A DNA stretch of 64,000 bases from Amycolatopsis sp. FBCC-B4732 (GTDB taxonomy: Bacteria; Actinomycetota; Actinomycetes; Mycobacteriales; Pseudonocardiaceae): NCBI RefSeq assembly GCF_023008405.1, contig NZ_CP095376.1:3558001-3622000 (forward strand), given 5' to 3'. Position 1 is the first letter of the stretch; every line of letters begins with the position of its first letter. This document shows positions 55,631 through 63,085 of this stretch, one piece after another. The notes under the pieces were generated by a model. That model saw only the letters and a program-made list of their open reading frames with translations, did not search any database and was not told where the DNA came from. The position numbers and the translations under genes were made by a program.

Positions 55631-56431
55631 TCAGAGGCCGGAGACCTGCTCCACGCCCGGCCGGTACCCCAGCCGCTCCGAGGCGCGCCGGGCCGCTTCC
55701 ACCACCACCGGTGCCAACCGCGGCACGTCGGCCGGTGTCATGCGCTGGGTCGGGGCGCCGATTCCGATCGCCGCGCCGACCTCGCCGTTCAGCCCGAACA
55801 CCGGGGCGCTCAACGACGCCGCGCCCAGGTCACGTTCCTCGAAGCTCACCGCGTACCCCGTCGAGCGGATCTGGCCGAGCTGCTCGGTCAGCAGGTCGAT
55901 GTCCACCACCGTGCGCGGGGTGAACCGGGCCAGGCCGTGGCCGATCGCGTCCTTGATCGCCAGTTTGTCCCAGGCCAGGAAGACCTTGCCCGCCGAACCC
56001 GCGTGCAGCGGCATCACCATGCCGACCACGAACAGCCGGACCACCGGGTGGCGGGACTCGGCCAGCGAAATCACCGTGCGGTAGGCGCCGTCGCGGACGT
56101 ACAGGCACGCCGTCTCGCCCGTTTCGTCGCGCAGCTGCTGCAGCACCGGGCGGGTCAGCCGGACCAGGTCCAGGCCGAACGTGCCGGGCGCCGCCCAGCG
56201 GACCAGGCCGAGGCCGACGCGGTAGGTGTCGTCGTAGCGGTCGAGGAAGCCTTCGCGCACCAGGTTGTGCACCAGCCGCTGGCACGTGCTCGCCGGCAGC
56301 CCGGTGGACCGCGTGATCTGCTGCAGCGTCAGCTCCGGGTCGTCGATCGTGAACGACTCGAGGATCTGCTTGAACTTGCGCAGCACCAGCACCGGCGTCG
56401 TCCCGCCGCCACTGCGCTCTTCCTCTGCCAT
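55631..56431 (-). CDS. IclR-family regulator of the CoA-transferase cluster
   Basis: 266 residues. wHTH at ~15-75 (KFKQILESFTIDDPELTLQQ; STGLPASTCQRLVHNLVREG), effector domain with LHAGSAGKVFLAWDKL, YAVSFEERDLGAASLSAPVF and AAIGIGAPTQRM. ATG at 56429-56431 chosen by family length. It is divergent from the CaiB-family gene at 56548 and downstream of it lies the MFS gene on the same strand, so it probably regulates both in response to an acid or CoA-ester metabolite. Confidence 0.91.
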   Translation of the reverse strand: MAEEERSGGGTTPVLVLRKFKQILESFTIDDPELTLQQITRSTGLPASTCQRLVHNLVREGFLDRYDDTYRVGLGLVRWAAPGTFGLDLVRLTRPVLQQLRDETGETACLYVRDGAYRTVISLAESRHPVVRLFVVGMVMPLHAGSAGKVFLAWDKLAIKDAIGHGLARFTPRTVVDIDLLTEQLGQIRSTGYAVSFEERDLGAASLSAPVFGLNGEVGAAIGIGAPTQRMTPADVPRLAPVVVEAARRASERLGYRPGVEQVSGL

Positions 56432-56547
56432 CGCCCCGCCCCGTGCCCGTGGTGTGCCGCACAGTCTAGCGACGCTCGCCCCCGTTGACTCCACGACACA
56501 CGCCCGTATTCTGAGTTGACAGCTCACATAGTAGTTTGTGGTCGGGC
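56432..56547. promoter_or_regulatory. Divergent promoter region, IclR gene and CaiB-family gene
   Basis: CACATAGTAGTTTGTG (56524-56539) carries an inverted CACA/TGTG pair just before the CaiB start. The block TACTATGTG read on the minus strand recurs as CACTATGTG at 55241-55249 upstream of the MFS gene, suggesting a shared IclR site (inference). Confidence 0.45.
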
Positions 56548-57696
56548 ATGAGTGAACAATCCGGGCCCCTCGCGGGCCTCCGGGTGGTCAAGGTCGAGCG
56601 CCCCGGCACCGGCGACGAGCTCCGCCGCTGGCGGCTGCACGACGGCGACACCTCGCTGCTCTTCCGCACCCTCGGCCGCAACAAGCGCTCGGTGACCGTC
56701 GACCTCCGCCGTCCCGAAGGCCAGGACATCGTGCGGGCGCTGGCCGCGCGCAGCGACGTCCTGCTCGAGAACTTCCGGCCCGGCACGCTCGAACGCTGGG
56801 GGCTCGGACCCGGCGAGCTCCGCGCGCTCAACCCGCGGCTGGTCGTCGTGCGCGTCTCCGGCTACGGCCAGACCGGCCCGTACCGCGACCGGCCCGGCTT
56901 CGGCGGTGTCGCCGAAGCGATCGGCGGGCTGCGCGCGCTCACCGGCTACCCCGGCCAGGCGCCCACCCGCGTCGGGGTCAGCCTCGCCGACTCCGTCGCC
57001 GGTCTCTACGCGGTGATCGGCGCGCTCATGGGCTTGCTCCGCCGTGAACGCGAGCCCGGCGCCCGCCCCGGCGAGGTCGTCGACGTCGCGCTCTACGAAG
57101 CCGTCTATTCCCTGATGGAGTCGCTGCTCCCGGACTTCGACGCGCACGGCGTCGTGCGCGGCCCGGCCGGCTCCGCGCTGCCCGGGGTGGCGCCGTCCAA
57201 CACCTACCGCTGTGCCGACGGCAAGTACATCGTGGTCAGCGGCAACGGCGACGCGATCTTCCGCCGGCTCGCGCACGCCATCGGCCGCGCGGACCTCGCG
57301 GCCGACCCGCGGCCGGCGGACAACGCCGGGCGCGTCCGCCACACCGGCCTGCTCGACGACGCGATCGGCGCGTGGGCGGCCACCCTCACCCACGAAGCCG
57401 CCGGAGCCGCGCTGCTGGCCGCTTCCGTGCCGAGCGGCCCGATCCTCACCGCCGCGGACATCGCGAAGGACCCGCATTTCGAAGCCCGCGGCATGCACGA
57501 ACGCCACCGCGTGCGCGTCGGCGCGGGCCGCGAAGCCGAAGTCACCTTCCCTGGCATCGTCCCCGCGCTGGCCGAACGGCCCGGGCGCACCCGCTCGCTC
57601 GGGCCGGACCTGGGCGAACACACCGAAGCCGTGCTCGCCGAGCTCGGCATCACCGGCGACGCCGTCGCCGGCCTCCGCGAAAAGGGAGTGATCTGA
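56548..57696 (+). CDS. CaiB/BaiF (class III) CoA-transferase with an N-terminal internal deletion
   Basis: 382 residues. Family features: VKVERPGTGDELRRW, LGRNKRSVTVDLRRPEGQDI, DVLLENFRPGTLERWGLG, VVRVSGYGQTGPYRDRPGFG and catalytic Asp148 in VSLADSVAGLYAV. Class III enzymes normally read GLRV-LDL-...AGP...L-ADLGADVIKVERPG; here GPLAGLRV runs straight into VKVERPG, so about 22 residues of the first Rossmann strand-helix are absent, and the Asp is ~21 positions earlier than the usual ~169. The frame is intact and there is no upstream exon-like sequence. Activity is therefore doubtful. It overlaps no gene and precedes the lyase by one base. Confidence 0.9.
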   Translation: MSEQSGPLAGLRVVKVERPGTGDELRRWRLHDGDTSLLFRTLGRNKRSVTVDLRRPEGQDIVRALAARSDVLLENFRPGTLERWGLGPGELRALNPRLVVVRVSGYGQTGPYRDRPGFGGVAEAIGGLRALTGYPGQAPTRVGVSLADSVAGLYAVIGALMGLLRREREPGARPGEVVDVALYEAVYSLMESLLPDFDAHGVVRGPAGSALPGVAPSNTYRCADGKYIVVSGNGDAIFRRLAHAIGRADLAADPRPADNAGRVRHTGLLDDAIGAWAATLTHEAAGAALLAASVPSGPILTAADIAKDPHFEARGMHERHRVRVGAGREAEVTFPGIVPALAERPGRTRSLGPDLGEHTEAVLAELGITGDAVAGLREKGVI

Positions 57697-57697
57697 C

Positions 57698-58600
57698 GTG
57701 ACCGAAGTCCTCATCACCGAGGTCGTGCTGCGCGACGGGCTGCAGGACGAGCCCGTCACCGTGCCGGCGCACGAAAAGGTCCGGCTCGCCCGCGGCCTGG
57801 TCGACGCCGGCGTCCGCGCGCTCGAGGTCGGCTCCTTCGTCTCCGCGCGCCGCGTACCGCAGCTGGCCGACACCGGCGAGGTGCTCCGCGCGCTGCTGCC
57901 GGACACCCCCGCGTGCCTGCACACCCTCGTGTTCACCGAACGCGGGGCGCGGCAGGCGATCGACGCCGGCGCCAAGTCGGTGCGGCTGGTCGTCTCCGCC
58001 GGCGACGGGCACAGCACCGCGAACGCCGGGGTCCCGGCGGCCGCGGCGCTCGACCGGCTGGCCGGGTGCGCCGAACTGCTCACCGGCGCGGGGGTCGCGC
58101 TCGAAGCGTCGGTCGCGACCGCGTTCGCCTGCCCGTTCGACGGCGACACCGAGCCGGACCGGACCGCCGACGTGGCCGCGCACCTCGGCCGGCTCGGCGC
58201 ACGGGTCGTCCACCTCGCCGACACGATCGGCGCCGCCCGGCCGAGCCGGCTGCGCGCGGTCGTCTCGGCGGTGCCCGACGAACTGCCGGACGTCCCGCTC
58301 GGCCTGCACCTGCACAACACCTACGGGCGCGCGGCGGCCAACGCGTGGGAAGGGCTCTCGCTCGGGATCCGCCGGTTCGACGCCGCGCTGGGCGGGATCG
58401 GCGGCTGCCCGTTCGCCCCGGGCGCGTCCGGCAACGTCGGCACGGACGACCTCGTCGACTTCTTCCACGGCGAAGGAATCGCGACCGGAATCGACGTCGC
58501 GAAACTCGCCGAGGTGCGCGATCAGGTCGGCCTCGCGGTCGGCCACCGGCTCGGCTCGGCGCTGGCCGCCATTTCCGCGGTGCCCGCGCCGCTGCGCTGA
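57698..58600 (+). CDS. Hydroxymethylglutaryl-CoA lyase family protein
   Basis: 300 residues, DRE-TIM metallolyase. VVLRDGLQDEPVTVPAHEKV is the metal/catalytic N-terminal motif; ALEVGSFVSARRVPQLADT, LGLHLHNTYGRAAANAW (metal His pair) and GGIGGCPFAPGASGNVGTDD follow, the last being the HMGL signature with the catalytic Cys. It cleaves 3-hydroxy-acyl-CoAs such as HMG-CoA to acetyl-CoA plus acetoacetate or analogues. Start GTG 57698 with GGGAGTGA upstream. With the CoA-transferase it would form an activate-then-cleave pathway for a branched dicarboxylate. Confidence 0.94.
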   Translation: MTEVLITEVVLRDGLQDEPVTVPAHEKVRLARGLVDAGVRALEVGSFVSARRVPQLADTGEVLRALLPDTPACLHTLVFTERGARQAIDAGAKSVRLVVSAGDGHSTANAGVPAAAALDRLAGCAELLTGAGVALEASVATAFACPFDGDTEPDRTADVAAHLGRLGARVVHLADTIGAARPSRLRAVVSAVPDELPDVPLGLHLHNTYGRAAANAWEGLSLGIRRFDAALGGIGGCPFAPGASGNVGTDDLVDFFHGEGIATGIDVAKLAEVRDQVGLAVGHRLGSALAAISAVPAPLR

Positions 58601-58724
58601 TCCCGGGTTCGCGCAAGGCTTTCCGGCCGGGCCCAGTCGCCGGGCCTCACCTGGGGATACGGACGGGGGTTCAGTTCGGTTCAAACTTTTTTCGGTGCTT
58701 GCCCGGTGTCAAAGGCCCGTGTAA

Positions 58725-58745
58725 CTTCCATAACGGAACGATAAC
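58725..58745 (+). promoter_or_regulatory. Upstream element shared by the two DUF1996 genes, copy 2
   Basis: CTTCCATAACGGAACGATAAC, matching the 9534-9558 block. It lies in a 319-bp gap (58601-58919) otherwise without a gene. Confidence 0.5.
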
Positions 58746-58919
58746 CAGCCGGTTGACGGCGCGGCCACGGGCAGGTGAGCGCGCACCCACTGATGTCGGG
58801 TCAGTGGACCAGCCGGAAAGCCGTTCCTTGCCGACGCATTCCTGATGGGCACGAGCCTGGGCTCGTACCCGTTCAGTGTCGCGCGTTCCCGCCAGCCCGA
58901 CACCCCGGAGGATTTCCCC

Positions 58920-60350
58920 ATGCCCAGCAGCACCCAAGGACGGCACCGCCTGTCCCGCAGAACCAAGATCGCGACCGGCGGCCTCGCCCTCGCGATCGCG
59001 GTCGGCGGCATCGTCGTCGCGACGACCACCGGAAACACCGGCGAAGCCAGCGCCGACGAAGCGAACCCCGCGTTCTTCGTCGACATCCTGAAGGTGAAGC
59101 CGAACCAGTTCGACCCGCGGCCGGTCTACGGCGCCGCGACGGGCACGTTCACCGTCGACTGCGGCCGCAACGAGAACCAGCACTTCAACCCGGACAACTT
59201 CATCGCGCAGCCCGGCGTCCGCAACGGCGCCCAGCACCTGCACGACTACGTCGGCAACCTCTCCACCAACGCCGACTCCACCAACAAGACCCTCGCGAAG
59301 GCCGGCACCACCTGCCGCAACGGCGACAAGTCCGCCTACTTCTGGCCCGTCGTCCGGATCGACACCGGCGAAGAGGACAAGAACGAGCCCGCGAAGGCGC
59401 CCGACGGCGACCGCGCGCAGGCCGCCCAGGAGTCGAAGACGGTCCAGGTCGCCTGCCCGGACGTCGCGAGCAAGCTGCCGGACATCCCCGACCAGGCGAT
59501 GGACGAAGTGGACAGCAACCTCGACCAGCTCGACTCCCAGGCCGACGAGGCGAACAAGAAGGTCGCGGCGGCGCAGGGCCAGGGCGGCGAGAACCTCGTC
59601 CAGAACAGCATCATCGGCCCGCTCAACGACCGCCGCAAGGCGATCATCGACCGGATCCTCACCGCGATCGGCCGGTTCGCGCCGAAGCCGGGCGGCATCG
59701 GCGGCCTGCCGTGCGGGACGAAGCCCGGCAAGGACACCGGATCGCCGACGCCGCCGCCGAGCAGCACCGCGGGCGGTGCGCTGCCCGGGCAGGACGACAA
59801 CAACGAGCTGCCCGGCAACGACGGCAAGATCCTGCGGCCGCAGAAGGTCCAGATCACCTTCCGCGGCAGCCCGGTGGGCAAGGTCGTGGCCATGCCGCGG
59901 TTCCTGCGCGTGCTCTACGGCGACGCGAAGGTCTCGACCAACGGCACCGCCAACGCCCGCGCCAGCTGGACGTGCAGCGGGTTCGAGAACCGCGTCACCG
60001 AGAAGTACCCGATCTGTCCGGAGAACAGCAAGGTCAAGCGCGTGCACACGTTCCCGAGCTGCTGGGACGGGCAGAACACCGACAGCGCGAACCACCGCAC
60101 GCACATCGTGTTCCCGGACCAGAACGGCCGGTGCGCCAAGGGCTTCAAGGCGGTGCCGCAGCTGCAGATCTCGCTGACCTACGACATCCCGCACGACATC
60201 CAGGTCAAGAAGCAGTACAAAGTGGACGCTTTCCCGCAGGAGAAGCACAACCCGTTCTCCGACCACGACGACTTCGCGAACGTGATGTCACAGCGGATCA
60301 TGAACGGGCTGGTCAACTGCGTGAACCGCGGCCGGACCTGCCGGGCGTGA
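58920..60350 (+). CDS. Secreted DUF1996-domain protein, copy B
   Basis: 476 residues; ATG at 58920 with GGAGGA is preferred over an in-frame start 25 codons upstream because it gives MPSSTQGRHRLSRRTKIATG, parallel to copy A. The export signal is nearly identical (TGGLALAIAVGGIVVATTTG). Shared motifs: ENQHFNPDNFIAQPGVRNG, QHLHDYVGNLSTNADS, FPSCWDGQNTDSANHRTHIV and LTYDIPHDIQVKKQYKVDAF. The central variable part is Pro/Ser rich (GSPTPPPSSTAGG). Function unknown; paralogy with 9716-11167 and the shared upstream element suggest duplication with its promoter. Confidence 0.88.
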   Translation: MPSSTQGRHRLSRRTKIATGGLALAIAVGGIVVATTTGNTGEASADEANPAFFVDILKVKPNQFDPRPVYGAATGTFTVDCGRNENQHFNPDNFIAQPGVRNGAQHLHDYVGNLSTNADSTNKTLAKAGTTCRNGDKSAYFWPVVRIDTGEEDKNEPAKAPDGDRAQAAQESKTVQVACPDVASKLPDIPDQAMDEVDSNLDQLDSQADEANKKVAAAQGQGGENLVQNSIIGPLNDRRKAIIDRILTAIGRFAPKPGGIGGLPCGTKPGKDTGSPTPPPSSTAGGALPGQDDNNELPGNDGKILRPQKVQITFRGSPVGKVVAMPRFLRVLYGDAKVSTNGTANARASWTCSGFENRVTEKYPICPENSKVKRVHTFPSCWDGQNTDSANHRTHIVFPDQNGRCAKGFKAVPQLQISLTYDIPHDIQVKKQYKVDAFPQEKHNPFSDHDDFANVMSQRIMNGLVNCVNRGRTCRA

Positions 60351-60363
60351 GCTGAGCCGGACC

Positions 60364-60396
60364 GAAGGCCCCCACCGAGCGCCGGTGGGGGCCTTC
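60364..60396 (+). terminator. Terminator of DUF1996 copy B
   Basis: GAAGGCCCCCACCG (60364-60377) pairs perfectly with CGGTGGGGGCCTTC (60383-60396) over a 5-nt loop, 13 bp after the stop. Confidence 0.9.
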
Positions 60397-60560
60397 GTCG
60401 TGCACGGGTCATGTCCGGACCGTGACGAACGCATGGGCGCGGGCGTGCGGATCGCAGTCCAGAAGACGTCAGGACGCACGGCGCCGCCCGAAACTGGTTC
60501 CCGTCACCCCGCCCCGGTGGGCCCGCCGGGGGACATCCACTTCACCCCGCAGGAGGAACC

Positions 60561-60695
60561 ATGATCTCGAGCTTCGAGCGTCCCTCGGCCGTCGTCGTCC
60601 ACAACCGCGCGGTCGTGCACAACCGGGCCGTCGTCCACAACCGCGCCGTGGTCCACAACCGCGCCGTCGTGCACAACCGCGCGTCCGCCAAGTAG
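60561..60695 (+). CDS. Candidate RiPP precursor peptide with five VVHNRA repeats
   Basis: 44 residues: MISSFERPSAV, then five perfect VVHNRA units, then SAK. AGGAGGAACC sits just before the ATG. The five repeats use different synonymous codons (GTC/GTG, CGC/CGG, GCG/GCC), so the hexapeptide is conserved by selection on protein rather than by recent DNA duplication. It lies 73 bp before a fused YcaO-type gene and 2.4 kb before an exporter, the layout of a RiPP cluster. Multi-core precursors are known in several RiPP classes. Ser occurs only outside the repeats, and there is no Cys or Thr at all, so modification of the repeat backbone or His/Asn/Arg is implied (inference). Too short for standard gene callers. 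Confidence 0.8.
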   Translation: MISSFERPSAVVVHNRAVVHNRAVVHNRAVVHNRAVVHNRASAK

Positions 60696-60714
60696 TCCCG
60701 GCCCAGCCGTAGAC

Positions 60715-60744
60715 GTGCCGCGGCCCTTCCCCGGGCCGCGGCAC
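60715..60744 (+). terminator. Attenuating hairpin between precursor and YcaO gene
   Basis: GTGCCGCGGCCC (60715-60726) pairs perfectly with GGGCCGCGGCAC (60733-60744) around a 6-nt loop. No U-tract. Likely protects or partly terminates the precursor mRNA so that peptide exceeds enzyme. Confidence 0.7.
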
Positions 60745-60768
60745 GGCCCCGCCGACGAGGGGATCGCC

Positions 60769-63075
60769 ATGCCTTCCGACGACATCCGCCTGCAGCTGAC
60801 CGGCGTCGAGCTCCACGACCTGGAGCCGGAGCTGTGCCTGCTCAGCACCCCGAACGGCGGCCAGTACTCGATCACCGCGCCGGTGGGCGAGTTCCGCGCG
60901 TGGCTGAGCCGCTGCGACGGCACCCGGACGCGCGCCGAGCTGCTCGCGGGGATGAGCCCGGACCACGCGGAGGTGCTCGACGTCCTCGAAGCGGACGGCT
61001 GCCTGCACCCGGCCACCGGCGACGACGGCGCCCGGCGCCTCGCCGCGACGACGGTGCTGGTCACCGGGGCGGCCGAGCTGACGGGACCGCTGGCGGAGGT
61101 TCTCGGAGCGACCGGTTACGGGTCGGTGCGGCCGCTGGCCGAAGCGGCGCTCCTGGTGAACCCGGCGGAGGTCCTCCGCACGGCCGGCGATGGTCCGGCG
61201 CGGTCCGCGGACCCCGCGGACCCGGCGGAGATCCTCGGCTCGGCCGCCTACAACGCGGTTCCACCGCTCGTCGAAGCCGCGTTCCCCCTGGCCCCGGCCG
61301 ACACCGTCCTCGTCGCCGCCTACACCCACCCCGCCTACCGGGAGCTCAGCGCACTCGACGCGTTCTGCACCGAGCACGGCGTGCGGTTCTTCCCCTTCCG
61401 CTGCGAACGCGGCCAGGGCATCGCCGGTCCCGCGGTCGAACCGGGCTTCGGCCCCGACTTCGCCGACGTGCTCGCGCGGCGCCGCTCGGCCGCCCTCGAC
61501 GCCCGGGTCCCCGACGCCTTCGCCGCCGCCGAGGCCCCGCCCGGGCCGCGGTTCCGGCGAACCGACGCCCGCTGGCTGGTCAGCGCCCTCGCCGTCCAGC
61601 TCGAACGGTGGATCGCCGGCGAGCCCGCCGAGACGACGACCGGCGAGCTCGAGCTCGACCCCGTCCGGCTGACCGCGCTCCCCCGGCCCGTTCTCCCCGT
61701 GCCCGACCGGCCCCGGCCGGTCCGGGACCAGGGCCTGCGGCCGGACCTGCTCGTCGACGACCGGACCGGGATCGTGACCGCGGTGCACGAACTGCCCGCC
61801 GCGCCGGGGATGCCCGCCCGGCTCAAGGTGTGCGCGGTGGACGTCGCGGACATGCGGCGGGTCGTCGACTGGCCCAACGACCGCCAGGCGTTCGGGACGT
61901 CGTGGCACGACTTCGAGCCGGCCCGCGAGTCCGCGATCGGCGAGGCCGTCGAACGCTACTGCGGCAGCTGGCTGCCCCCGGAACGCGAACTCCGCCACGG
62001 CAGCTACGACCAGCTGCGCCGCGCCGGCGTCCCGGCGCTGGACCCGCGCCGGCTCAACCTCTACTCGGCCCGGCAGCACCGCACCCCCGGCTTCCCGTTC
62101 GCGCCGCTGACCACCGACGCGGAATGCGCCTGGGTGGAAGCCTTTTCGCACACGACGAAGGAGCCCGTATGGGTACCCGCGTGCCTCGTCTCGCAGGCAC
62201 CCGAACCCGGTGGGGCGCGCTTCACCGACCCGCTGATCGCCGGGCTGGCCGGTGGCACGAGCGCCGAGCACGCCGTCACCTCCGGCCTCGAGGAGGTTCT
62301 CGAACGGGACACCACGATGGTGTGGTGGGCCAACGCACCGCGGCTGCGCGCCCTGCCGGTGCCGCCCGAGGTGCGCGCGCTCGTCGCCGACACCACCGAA
62401 ACCTACGAAGTCACGCTGATCCCGCTGGACAACGAGTTCGCCGTCCCGGTCGTCGCGGCGGCGGTGTTCGACCGGGCGCGCCGCTGGCTGTCGATCGGGT
62501 TCGCCACGCGCCCCGACGCCCTGGAAGCGGCCAAGAAGGCGCTCGCCGAAGGGTTCACGCTGCAGCACACCTGCCTCGCGCTCGACGACGAGCGCGAGCT
62601 GGCCGCGATGCGCGACGACCTGCCGCACCTGGGCAACCTGAAGCCGTACCGGGCCGACCGGCGCTACCTCGACTCCTACCGCGCGGACTTCGGCGACGTC
62701 GTGGACCTGCTGTGCCAGCAACAGGTCTACCTCGACCCGCGGGCGGCGGCCCACGTCGCACCGTGGGTCCGCGACCTGCCGGAGCGGAGCTGGGAAGGCC
62801 TGCCCGCGCTCGGCGAACGGACGCTCAAGACCTACCAGGACCGCGTCGAGGCACGCGGGTTCGAGGTGCTCAGCGTGGACCTCACCACCCGTGACGTCGC
62901 CGCGGCCGGGTTCCACGCCGCGCACACGCTGGTGCCGGGGCTGGTGGCCAACTTCCCGGCCGGGCTGCCGTACTGGGGCGACGGCCGCGTGCGCCGCGCG
63001 GCGGTCGACCTCGGCTGGCGCGCGCACCCCCTGCCCGAAGCGCGGCTGAACACCTTCCCGCTCCCCCACGCCTGA
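60769..63075 (+). CDS. Fused RiPP cyclodehydratase-type protein (peptide-clamp / E1-like / YcaO)
   Basis: 768 residues; ATG at 60769 with GAGGGG. Residues ~1-85 (LQLTGVELHDLEPELCLLST; VLDVLEADGCLHPATG) resemble the winged-helix RiPP recognition element. ~90-270 resemble a degenerate E1/ThiF-like 'ocin' partner (TTVLVTGAAELTGPLAEVLG). From ~330 runs a YcaO domain: ESAIGEAVERYCGSW (ATP/Mg site, ~388), LEEVLERDTTMVWW (~507), and a C-terminal FPLPHA recalling the Pro-rich tail of azoline-forming YcaOs. Known YcaOs use ATP to activate backbone amides, giving azolines, thioamides or amidines. Cognate substrate is presumably the VVHNRA peptide directly upstream. No dehydrogenase is seen in the window. 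Confidence 0.9.
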   Translation: MPSDDIRLQLTGVELHDLEPELCLLSTPNGGQYSITAPVGEFRAWLSRCDGTRTRAELLAGMSPDHAEVLDVLEADGCLHPATGDDGARRLAATTVLVTGAAELTGPLAEVLGATGYGSVRPLAEAALLVNPAEVLRTAGDGPARSADPADPAEILGSAAYNAVPPLVEAAFPLAPADTVLVAAYTHPAYRELSALDAFCTEHGVRFFPFRCERGQGIAGPAVEPGFGPDFADVLARRRSAALDARVPDAFAAAEAPPGPRFRRTDARWLVSALAVQLERWIAGEPAETTTGELELDPVRLTALPRPVLPVPDRPRPVRDQGLRPDLLVDDRTGIVTAVHELPAAPGMPARLKVCAVDVADMRRVVDWPNDRQAFGTSWHDFEPARESAIGEAVERYCGSWLPPERELRHGSYDQLRRAGVPALDPRRLNLYSARQHRTPGFPFAPLTTDAECAWVEAFSHTTKEPVWVPACLVSQAPEPGGARFTDPLIAGLAGGTSAEHAVTSGLEEVLERDTTMVWWANAPRLRALPVPPEVRALVADTTETYEVTLIPLDNEFAVPVVAAAVFDRARRWLSIGFATRPDALEAAKKALAEGFTLQHTCLALDDERELAAMRDDLPHLGNLKPYRADRRYLDSYRADFGDVVDLLCQQQVYLDPRAAAHVAPWVRDLPERSWEGLPALGERTLKTYQDRVEARGFEVLSVDLTTRDVAAAGFHAAHTLVPGLVANFPAGLPYWGDGRVRRAAVDLGWRAHPLPEARLNTFPLPHA

Positions 63076-63085
63076 GGACGCACCG

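Noticed and set aside
60590..60684. Short regular repeats considered as CRISPR or a minisatellite
   Set aside because: 18-bp units encode identical hexapeptides with synonymous variation and lie in a translated frame with a good ribosome-binding site.
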